NCBI GenBank assembly: GCA_015522885.1
Contig: WALJ01000053.1
Location: forward strand, 1 to 5,802
DNA: 5,802 bases
Direction of reading: 5' to 3'
Source of the DNA: Thermoplasmata archaeon
Lineage (GTDB): Archaea; Thermoplasmatota; Thermoplasmata; WALJ01
A program made the translations under genes and the position numbers. Position 1 is the stretch's first letter. Every line of letters starts with the position of its first letter. Under the pieces are notes generated by a model, which ran no database searches, was not told where the DNA came from, and worked only from the letters and a program-made list of their open reading frames with translations. Shown in pieces: positions 1 to 4,028 of this stretch.

Positions 1-59
1 GTGCGCTCCCCCTCCTCCCCTTATTTTAGGGAACCGGACTACAATGCAGGAGTATTCGC
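1..59. other. Left-edge intergenic stretch, no supported gene
   Basis: This is the DNA downstream of the minus-strand zinc-ribbon gene. It has a pyrimidine-rich run on the plus strand (positions 7-22), which reads on the minus strand as a G/A-rich tract resembling an over-long Shine-Dalgarno sequence. That could belong to a further minus-strand gene beyond the left edge, but no start codon is visible. Short plus-strand frames are open here, but none resembles a known protein end. I see no hairpin or T-tract that would clearly end the neighbouring transcript. Confidence 0.3.
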
Positions 60-680
60 TCAATCTATGCTCTGTTCCTCGGGACAGTATCCCGTAATCA
101 TCTCATAAAGTCTCAGGACCATATCTCTGAATTCAAAGTCTGTGTCGGCATATCTCATCTCGTTGAGGATACCGGTCATCGTCATATAGAACTCACCAAA
201 GATATGGTACTCTATTTCCTCTTCATCCACACCCATTCTTATACCGACATATGTTTTGCCAATTCTTCTTATTATAGAGACAGCAATTATGGTACCCAAC
301 CCGAGGAGAAAATGTATTTTAGTTACATCTGTCTCAGATTCATCGTTTTCTTTTCCGAAAAGTAAAACTGCACGGGATGCTATAATAAATGAACTTAGGG
401 CAATCTCGTCCATTTCTTCGTCGTGATCAATGTTTATAAGGGACATTCCGAGCAAATCTTCCGAATCTTTTTTCGGAAATGCGGCTGCAAATCTGTTGAG
501 AGCTTCGATATAGTCTTTGTCCTCATCCATTACCATTCTCTCCAGAAATTCATCGGAAGTATCCAGATCATTCTCCAAATTCCCCAATCCCAATTTCTCA
601 TAGCATTTGTTGCAAATTGTCAGGCCGTAGTATTCTTTTGTTCGGCTTCTGTTTTTTCCACAGCTGAAACAGGTCGGCAT
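60..680 (-). CDS. Hypothetical acidic protein with N-terminal zinc ribbon
   Basis: A 206-residue protein that I do not recognise as a named family. The N-terminus carries two CxxC pairs (C4/C7 and C23/C26, as CFSC and CNKC) 15 residues apart, the usual geometry of a zinc ribbon that binds one zinc through four cysteines. Residues 35-90 are strongly acidic and look helical. The rest has hydrophobic stretches (about 94-107 and 123-137) but no clear membrane segment or catalytic motif. The ATG at 678-680 is the only start that puts the first cysteine close to the N-terminus; another ATG 8 nt upstream is out of frame and soon hits a stop. A TATA-like element lies 29-40 nt upstream and an AAGGGGA tract on the minus strand (691-697) could serve as SD. 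It follows the ATPase gene on the same strand with a 77-nt gap holding its own promoter, so co-transcription is not required. A nucleic-acid-binding or protein-interaction role is only a guess. Coding confidence is high, function unknown. Confidence 0.8.
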   Translation of the reverse strand: MPTCFSCGKNRSRTKEYYGLTICNKCYEKLGLGNLENDLDTSDEFLERMVMDEDKDYIEALNRFAAAFPKKDSEDLLGMSLINIDHDEEMDEIALSSFIIASRAVLLFGKENDESETDVTKIHFLLGLGTIIAVSIIRRIGKTYVGIRMGVDEEEIEYHIFGEFYMTMTGILNEMRYADTDFEFRDMVLRLYEMITGYCPEEQSID

Positions 681-690
681 GTTATCATTT

Positions 691-720
691 TCCCCTTAAA
701 TAAGGTGGTATAAATACTTA
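691..720 (-). promoter_or_regulatory. Promoter of the zinc-ribbon gene, with small dyad
   Basis: On the minus strand, TAAGTATTTATA (720-709) is a good archaeal TATA box, about 30 nt before the ATG. Between it and the start lies a dyad, CCTTA (694-698), AA, TAAGG (701-705), placed where a repressor could block initiation. An SD-like AAGGGGA overlaps it (697-691). If transcription starts about 25 nt from the TATA centre, the leader is only a few nucleotides and the SD would lie outside the mRNA, so whether the mRNA is leaderless is unresolved. Confidence 0.5.
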
Positions 721-730
721 GTTGCGGTGT

Positions 731-749
731 TATTTTATGATGTAAAATA
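731..749. repeat. AT-rich inverted repeat between the two minus-strand genes
   Basis: TATTTTA (731-737), TGATG, TAAAATA (743-749): perfect 7-bp arms with a 5-nt loop. It lies just after the stop of the ATPase gene and about 15 nt upstream of the TATA box of the zinc-ribbon gene. It could help end the ATPase transcript or be an operator for the next gene. AT-only arms in AT-rich DNA can arise by chance, so the assignment is weak. Confidence 0.35.
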
Positions 750-757
750 TTATATCT

Positions 758-2047
758 TTAACCCTTTTCACTCTTCAGCAGCCACAGCCACACAGGCAAT
801 ACCTCTATACCCTCTATCTCCGCTCTCTCGTTCTCCGTTAGAATCAGCCCTCTTTTCGCTCCGATATCTTCCATCGCCTTCCTGAGACCTTTTAACTCCC
901 TGTCTCTGTTCTCTTCAAGGCTTTCGGTTACCTGTATCGCTTCCGTCGGCCTGTCCTTCTCGTAGATAATGAAGTCGCACTCCTTTCCGTTGCGGTAGTA
1001 AAACACCTTCTTTTTTCTTCTCATGAGCTCCATAAAGACCGTGTTCTCCAGCCTCCGCCCCCTCTCGCCGGATGCCGTGAATGTCAGGGTGTCTATCATC
1101 CCGACATCCACCGCATAGACTTTTGGCGAACTCTGGCTCTTCTTTTCCGAGCCTGTCCATCGGCTCACCGTGAAGAAAAGATACGCATCCTCGAAATAAC
1201 CGACATAATCGATGACCGTGGATTTCGACGGGCTAAAGCCCATGGATTTCAGATTGTTGTGCAGTTTCGTGAATGTGAACTCCGAAGCGACACTGTTCAG
1301 CAGAAGTTTGGACACGGCTCTGAGCAGGGTGATATCCCGGACCTCATAGCGCTCCACCACATCCCTTAATATCATCGTTTCATAATATGTTCGTACTATC
1401 TCCATCCTTGTCTCGGCTCCGAAATCCCCGAAGGCTATTGCAGGATATGCGCCCCTTTCCATGTACTCTCTGAAGAGCTTTCTTGCAGCCGATGCGTTCT
1501 TTCCAAGGGGTCTTTTCGCAATCTCATCCGGGTTCTCGCCCTTGAATCTCACATATTCCCCGAAGCTCACGGGCAGGATTTCCACCGGATAGACCCTGCC
1601 CCGCAGCCCGGTGACCATCTCTCTTGAGAGAAGCTTTGCGGAGGAGCCGGAAATGACGATTCTGGCCTCTTTCCTGAGAGAGCGTATTCTTTTCAGCCAT
1701 GCCTGCCAGTTCTCAAGGTTCTGAATCTCATCCAGAAACAGCCATATTTCCCTATGGGGCCCGTAAAGCTCGTCGAAGCTTTCCATCAGCCGGTCCGTCG
1801 TCTCCGGTCGGAGAGGTATCAGCCTGTCATCCTCCAGATTTATGTAGAATATCTCCTTCCTTTCGACATGCTCCGTGAGTTCGCTCATCAGCTGGTACAT
1901 GAAATAGGTCTTTCCGCTCCTTCTCGGCCCGATTATAGCGATTATGAAGTCTTCCGCGAGTTCTCTGTCCAGCTCGATATCTCTCCTATAGAACTTCGGA
2001 ATCTCGAATTCCATCCAGTCTGTGACTATCGAGTCATACGGCTCCAT
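758..2047 (-). CDS. AAA+ ATPase with C-terminal DUF4143 domain
   Basis: A 429-residue ATPase of the AAA_14/DUF4143 group, common in multiple copies in archaea and of largely unknown role. Seen in the translation: Walker A GPRRSGKT (40-47), Walker B LFLDE (103-107), a sensor-like SGSS (133-136), the family signature LRGR (148-151) followed by ILPVSF, a winged-helix-like stretch (about 240-296), and the C-terminal domain with LENTVFMEL (333-341) and KECDFII (355-361). DUF4143 is related to PD-(D/E)XK nucleases. Here the acidic residue of CDF (D358) remains, but the usual E-x-K reads Q372-V-T374, so nuclease activity is unlikely. I chose the ATG at 2045-2047 over an in-frame TTG at 2066-2068 because a TATA element centred about 29 nt upstream predicts a transcript starting at or beside the ATG, without an SD. 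The promoter carries three phased dyad sites, suggesting tight control. The family assignment is firm; target and partner are unknown. Confidence 0.9.
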   Translation of the reverse strand: MEPYDSIVTDWMEFEIPKFYRRDIELDRELAEDFIIAIIGPRRSGKTYFMYQLMSELTEHVERKEIFYINLEDDRLIPLRPETTDRLMESFDELYGPHREIWLFLDEIQNLENWQAWLKRIRSLRKEARIVISGSSAKLLSREMVTGLRGRVYPVEILPVSFGEYVRFKGENPDEIAKRPLGKNASAARKLFREYMERGAYPAIAFGDFGAETRMEIVRTYYETMILRDVVERYEVRDITLLRAVSKLLLNSVASEFTFTKLHNNLKSMGFSPSKSTVIDYVGYFEDAYLFFTVSRWTGSEKKSQSSPKVYAVDVGMIDTLTFTASGERGRRLENTVFMELMRRKKKVFYYRNGKECDFIIYEKDRPTEAIQVTESLEENRDRELKGLRKAMEDIGAKRGLILTENERAEIEGIEVLPVWLWLLKSEKG

Positions 2048-2048
2048 A

Positions 2049-2132
2049 TTGTATGGTATACCGTACAAATATTTAAAATTTTGTACACTGCACAGTACAA
2101 AAACACCAAATTCTGTATCGTGTATCGTACAA
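2049..2132. promoter_or_regulatory. Three phased dyad operators over the ATPase promoter
   Basis: Three 20-bp sites fit YTGTAY-N8-GTACAA: TTGTAT..GTACAA (2049-2068), TTGTAC..GTACAA (2081-2100) and CTGTAT..GTACAA (2113-2132). Their starts are exactly 32 bp apart, about three helical turns, so dimers would bind the same DNA face. The first is nearly a full palindrome around GGTATACC and covers the expected transcription start. The second extends to 8-bp arms, TTTTGTAC/GTACAAAA. The third is a little degenerate on the left. The bound protein is not identifiable here; the ATPase itself or a regulator encoded elsewhere are both possible. Confidence 0.6.
2068..2082 (-). promoter_or_regulatory. TATA region of the ATPase gene, leaderless type
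   Basis: On the minus strand AAAATTTTAAATATTT is a TATA-like stretch lying between dyad sites 1 and 2. Its centre is about 29 nt before the ATG at 2047. No SD precedes that ATG, so the mRNA is probably leaderless. Proteins bound at sites 1 and 2 would flank or cover this box, which suits repression. Confidence 0.5.
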
Positions 2133-2270
2133 AATCGGAGATATATCGCCTGCCTTTCCCTGTTTCACGGACTCCATTCAAAACCCTTATTAACAAACCG
2201 TGCAATAGAGCGCGTAAAGGCGTCTGCAGTTCTAAGACTATTATAGTCAGGGACATAACCTTCTAAACTA
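2133..2270. other. Intergenic DNA with one palindromic element
   Basis: Apart from the palindrome at 2236-2248 this stretch shows nothing I can name: no tRNA, no convincing ORF, no strong hairpin. Open frames crossing it on either strand begin inside the ATPase gene or its promoter and encode no recognisable protein. One plus-strand frame here is the same as that of the small ORF at 2271, but is broken by stops at 2244-2246 and 2256-2258, so a decayed upstream coding region cannot be excluded. Confidence 0.4.
2236..2248 (+). promoter_or_regulatory. Palindromic TATA-like element before the hairpin chain
   Basis: GACTAT-T-ATAGTC is a perfect 13-bp palindrome whose core, CTATTATAG, resembles a TATA box. 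Its centre is 29 nt before the ATG at 2271, the same distance as for the ATPase promoter, so a plus-strand transcript starting near 2267-2271 is plausible. It could equally be an operator. No independent evidence of transcription. Confidence 0.35.
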
Positions 2271-2441
2271 ATGAAGTCTCCGACTGGTAGTCCCGAGGGA
2301 GAATTACAGAGGAATTCTCCTGATTATTACTCCTTAACAGGAGTAAAGCTCGGAACCATCGTTCCTCCCACATCCTTCCACAAGGAAGGTCTGCTCGGAG
2401 CTGTCGCTCCTCGTAAAGCCCTCTGGAAGAAGGCGAAGTGA
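2271..2441 (+). CDS. Possible 56-residue small ORF overlapping the hairpin chain
   Basis: ATG at 2271 to TGA at 2439-2441. The product is unrecognised, starts MKSPTGSPEGEL and ends in a basic tail RKALWKKAK. It contains two similar segments, LGTIVPP and LGAVAPR, 15 codons apart, which follow a duplicated hairpin in the DNA. No SD precedes the ATG, but a TATA-like element sits 29 nt upstream, as expected for a leaderless gene. Against coding: no family resemblance, and the duplicated segments differ at amino-acid-changing sites while keeping RNA pairing. A structured RNA with an incidental ORF is at least as likely. It could also be the decayed 3' end of a mobile-element gene. Confidence 0.25.
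   Translation: MKSPTGSPEGELQRNSPDYYSLTGVKLGTIVPPTSFHKEGLLGAVAPRKALWKKAK
2277..2434 (+). ncRNA. Candidate structured RNA: chain of about seven short hairpins
   Basis: Seven small stems follow each other with little spacing: GACT-GGT-AGTC (2282-2292); GGAGAATT/AATTCTCC (2298-2320, perfect 8 bp, 7-nt loop); TTACTCCT-TAAC-AGGAGTAA (2327-2346, perfect 8 bp); GGAAC-CATC-GTTCC (2352-2365); CCTTCC-ACAA-GGAAGG (2374-2389); GGAGC-TGTC-GCTCC (2397-2410); and GCC/GGC enclosing TCT-GGA-AGA (2418-2434, one mismatch). Four have tetraloops. Strand is uncertain because hairpins pair on both; plus is preferred from the TATA-like element at 2236-2248. Class unknown. Options are a new small RNA, part of the CRISPR leader region, or an omegaRNA-like right end left by a lost IS200/IS605 element. 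Confidence 0.4.
2348..2412. repeat. Duplicated hairpin with compensatory pair change
   Basis: Positions 2348-2367 and 2393-2412 are a 20-nt direct repeat, 45 nt apart. Both copies begin GCTCGGA and end TCCTC, differing at four sites, all transitions. Two of these (A2355/T2362 against G2400/C2407) are partners in the same stem, so an A-T pair has become G-C with pairing kept; the other two lie in the loop. This suggests that the RNA or DNA fold matters. Confidence 0.5.
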
Positions 2442-2513
2442 CCCGACAAAAGCTATTTGCACAAATCGTAAGTTAACAAAGTTAGGTCGGCGACTATAAA
2501 TGTGACATATGTC
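2442..2513 (+). promoter_or_regulatory. Putative CRISPR leader
   Basis: The A+T-rich DNA before the first repeat has two promoter-like elements: CAAAAGCTATTT (2447-2458), identical over 12 nt to the nuclease gene promoter at 2609-2620, and TATAAAT (2495-2501). Its last ten bases are a perfect palindrome, GACATATGTC (2504-2513), touching the first repeat. The leader role is inferred from the GAAAC end of the repeat, which in most archaeal arrays is the end facing the spacers transcribed downstream. It is short, and where it really starts is unknown. Confidence 0.4.
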
Positions 2514-2608
2514 CGTGTATAACACACCACACAGCATCGAAACGAACAGAACAAACGATTCATATCCGTATACAAACACGTGTATAACACACCACACAGC
2601 ATCGAAAC
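2514..2608 (+). CRISPR. Minimal CRISPR-like array: two repeats, one spacer
   Basis: Two identical 30-nt repeats (2514-2543 and 2579-2608) flank a 35-nt unique spacer (2544-2578). Each repeat starts CGTGTATAACACACC and ends CAGCATCGAAAC; identity stops sharply at both ends. The lengths fit archaeal type I/III arrays, and a GAAAC 3' end is a hallmark giving an AUCGAAAC crRNA handle if read on the plus strand. The repeat has little internal pairing. No third repeat appears one period (65 nt) to either side, and there are no cas genes, so this would be an orphan or remnant array using Cas proteins from elsewhere. Two repeats alone cannot rule out another kind of direct repeat. Confidence 0.65.
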
Positions 2609-2624
2609 CAAAAGCTATTTAACT
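2609..2624 (+). promoter_or_regulatory. BRE/TATA promoter of the nuclease gene, leaderless type
   Basis: CAAAAGCTATTTAACT has a purine-rich BRE (CAAAAG) joined to a TATA box (CTATTTAA). Its centre is about 25 nt before the GTG at 2644, so transcription should begin at or next to the start codon. The sequence before the GTG is pyrimidine-rich with no SD, which agrees. The element begins at the base after the last CRISPR repeat. Confidence 0.6.
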
Positions 2625-2643
2625 CGTTTGATATTTTCTCCTC

Positions 2644-3159
2644 GTGAAACCCGGCGCGTACGAGCGTGAGCTGAAAGGCATACTTCGGGCCGACGATAAT
2701 GTGCTTGAAAAGGTCATCAAAGGATGCAGTGAGCGGGAGAAAGAGAATTATTCTTCCATCAAAAGAAGACCGTTCATGGTCGTCCGTGCGGCAGGCTCTT
2801 TCGGTGTTGACTTAGTTGCCATTCGCTCGGATTTCTCGCTACCGATAGAGGTGAAAAGCTCGTCTTCGAAGAAGGTTACATTCTCCCAGAACAGCGGGAG
2901 AGCGCAGGAGCAGGCGGAGAGGATGAAAGAGGAGTGTGAAAGAGCGGGGTTGGTGCCGATTTATGCCTATCGCCTAAAATCTTACCGTGGAGATGCGTGG
3001 CGAATATTCAGCCTTGAGATGGAAGGTCTTGAGGGAAGGAACTCGCTACTGCACAGAAGAATCCCTAAAATACGGAAAAGCACGCACGGAGGCTACATAA
3101 TGAAATGGGAAGACGGAATGGAACTCAACGAATTCATAGCGCTGCTGTGCATGGATTGA
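2644..3159 (+). CDS. hjc: Archaeal Holliday junction resolvase-like nuclease (Hjc type)
   Basis: A 171-residue PD-(D/E)XK nuclease resembling archaeal Hjc, which cuts four-way DNA junctions during recombination and repair with Mg2+. Visible active-site residues: E9 in YEREL, D56 in GSFGVDLVA, and E69-V-K71 in LPIEVKS. The serine-rich tract after the ExK motif (72-75) and GRAQEQAERMKEECERAG (84-101) fit the DNA-binding and helical parts of the fold. Compared with classical Hjc, where the conserved acidic residues lie closer together, there is a lysine/glutamate-rich insertion (about 15-43) and a C-terminal extension (about 125-171), hence the greater length. The GTG start is chosen because it leaves the catalytic glutamate in its usual N-terminal place and sits at the predicted transcription start of a leaderless promoter. 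The gene lies directly after the CRISPR-like array, so readthrough is possible, but a role in the array is not implied. The family is well supported; the exact substrate is inferred. Confidence 0.82.
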   Translation: MKPGAYERELKGILRADDNVLEKVIKGCSEREKENYSSIKRRPFMVVRAAGSFGVDLVAIRSDFSLPIEVKSSSSKKVTFSQNSGRAQEQAERMKEECERAGLVPIYAYRLKSYRGDAWRIFSLEMEGLEGRNSLLHRRIPKIRKSTHGGYIMKWEDGMELNEFIALLCMD

Positions 3160-3182
3160 TAAAAAGAGAAAAAATGGTTTTT
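3160..3182. terminator. Bidirectional T-tract terminator between convergent genes
   Basis: The 21-bp gap between the two stop codons reads T6 and T5 runs on the minus strand (complements of 3169-3174 and 3161-3165) and T5 on the plus strand (3178-3182). Archaeal RNA polymerase stops at such tracts without a hairpin. Each run lies just past, or overlaps, the end of one convergent gene. Confidence 0.5.
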
Positions 3183-3879
3183 ACTGCGGTGGATACTGCT
3201 GATACTGTGGCTGCTGTGGCTGAGGCTCCTGAACCGGCTGCGGCGGTGGAGCCTGCTGGTAGGGCTGCTGATGCTGATACTGTGGCTGTTGAGGAGCCTG
3301 TTGATAGGGCTGTCTCGGAGGATACTGCTGCATCTGTGCCCTTATGAGGGGGTCGAATTTCAGATAGGCTATGAGCAGGACTATGCCGATTATCACTCCT
3401 CCTAGGATGAAGCCCAGTATGGTCCATATGAGGGTCTTCGATTTTGCTTCCACATACTGTCTTCTGTCGACCATGGCGGATATTGTCTTTGTCTGCATGA
3501 ATATTATGAAGTCCAATACTCCAAATATCAATGGCAGCGCTGCAACTATATAAGCACCTGCACCTACGGAGTATGCTGACCCCATGCTATGGTACAATGC
3601 ATCCCACTGACTAACTGCATATATAGACCATGCCCCCCATAGAGCTAGAAGTACTCCGAATATTATTGCAACTATTCCTGCTATGTTCAGCATACTCTTT
3701 ATGCTCTCCTTCTCGGGATTGTATCCCGGTGGATACTGCCTTACCGGCTGCGGTGGCGGGAGTGGAGGAGCGTACTGCGGCTGTGGTACCGGTTGTGGTT
3801 GATTGTACTGTTGCTGAGGTGTCTGCTGTTGAGGATAATCCTGTTGGTCATATCCCTGAGGATTTGTTCCGTTCGTCAA
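3181..3879 (-). CDS. Three-helix membrane protein with Pro/Gln/Tyr-rich tails
   Basis: A 232-residue protein of no family I can name. Residues 1-55 and 183-232 are low-complexity, built of P, Q and Y (for example QQPYQQAPP near the C-terminus). Between them lie three hydrophobic helices at about 64-89, 104-128 and 149-173. Lysine and arginine in the loop between helices 2 and 3 (131-148) and their absence between helices 1 and 2 suggest N-terminus inside and C-terminus outside. The start is TTG at 3877-3879, supported by a GGTGAT SD three bases upstream on the minus strand and by the absence of any earlier in-frame start. The tails are encoded by degenerate DNA repeats, including a 16-nt exact repeat (3198-3213, 3273-3288). 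Such tails often mediate protein-protein contacts; that is a guess here. It converges with the nuclease gene and diverges from tes. Confidence 0.8.
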   Translation of the reverse strand: MTNGTNPQGYDQQDYPQQQTPQQQYNQPQPVPQPQYAPPLPPPQPVRQYPPGYNPEKESIKSMLNIAGIVAIIFGVLLALWGAWSIYAVSQWDALYHSMGSAYSVGAGAYIVAALPLIFGVLDFIIFMQTKTISAMVDRRQYVEAKSKTLIWTILGFILGGVIIGIVLLIAYLKFDPLIRAQMQQYPPRQPYQQAPQQPQYQHQQPYQQAPPPQPVQEPQPQQPQYQQYPPQ

Positions 3880-3882
3880 ATT

Positions 3883-3920
3883 ATCACCGTGACAGGAAAA
3901 ACGATGTGAGTATATAATAG
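3883..3920 (-). promoter_or_regulatory. Promoter and start-deciding RBS of the membrane protein gene
   Basis: The minus strand carries a TATA box TATTATATA (3918-3910) and an SD GGTGAT (3888-3883) three bases before the TTG. GGTGAT pairs with the extreme 3' end of archaeal 16S rRNA, so a short gap to the start is expected. Transcription would begin near 3889, giving a leader of about ten bases made up almost wholly of the SD. This is the main support for the unusual TTG start. Confidence 0.55.
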
Positions 3921-3961
3921 TTTCTTATCAGAATCGAATTTTTTTCTATCCTTTTCAGTCA

Positions 3962-3984
3962 TTTGTAGCGGCTTCGACTACAAA
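3962..3984. promoter_or_regulatory. Inverted repeat overlapping the tes promoter
   Basis: TTTGTAG (3962-3968), nine bases, CTACAAA (3978-3984): perfect 7-bp arms. The right arm overlaps the BRE of the tes promoter, so a bound protein would either compete with TFB/TBP or help recruit them. It does not match the GTACAA sites of the ATPase promoter. Confidence 0.4.
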
Positions 3985-4022
3985 AGCTTTAAGTTAAAAA
4001 TCCTTATCGTGCATACAAGGTG
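3981..4022 (+). promoter_or_regulatory. tes promoter and SD that fixes the ATG start
   Basis: CAAAAGCTTTAAGTTA (3981-3996) is a BRE/TATA pair much like that of the nuclease gene. Transcription should start near 4013-4017. AGGTG (4018-4022) is an SD with six bases before the ATG at 4029. A GTG at 4020-4022 is in frame, but it is part of the SD itself and has none of its own, so the ATG is the better start. A T7 run lies further upstream (3939-3945). Confidence 0.6.
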
Positions 4023-4028
4023 TTAAAA

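Noticed and set aside
1..111. C-terminus of a plus-strand gene entering from the left
   Set aside because: A frame is open to the stop at 109-111, but it is short, overlaps the zinc-ribbon gene antisense and shows no recognisable sequence.
2026..2256. Minus-strand 76-codon frame just upstream of and overlapping the ATPase start
   Set aside because: It runs through the TATA box and dyad array and overlaps the ATPase in another frame; composition is not protein-like.
1754..2266. Plus-strand open frame of 170 codons across the ATPase start
   Set aside because: Most of it is antisense to the Walker A/B region of the ATPase; the remainder crosses the operator array. No family resemblance.
2277..2434. 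Type V tracrRNA for the nearby repeat
   Set aside because: I found no stretch complementary to the 30-nt repeat within the hairpin chain or elsewhere in the window, and no Cas12-like gene.
2133..2441. Clear remnant of an IS200/IS605 tnpB gene with omegaRNA
   Set aside because: The hairpins and a broken reading frame suggested it, but I could identify no TnpB motif; kept only as an alternative.
2569..2586. TATACA-N6-TGTATA dyad across the spacer and second repeat
   Set aside because: Six-base AT-rich arms formed only because of the spacer end; absent at the first repeat, so probably chance.
2334..2597. Minus-strand 87-codon frame across the CRISPR-like array
   Set aside because: It reads through both exact 30-nt repeats and the hairpin chain; the array explains this DNA better than a gene.
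4020..4022. GTG as the start of tes
   Set aside because: It overlaps the AGGTG Shine-Dalgarno motif that serves the ATG nine bases later and has no SD of its own.
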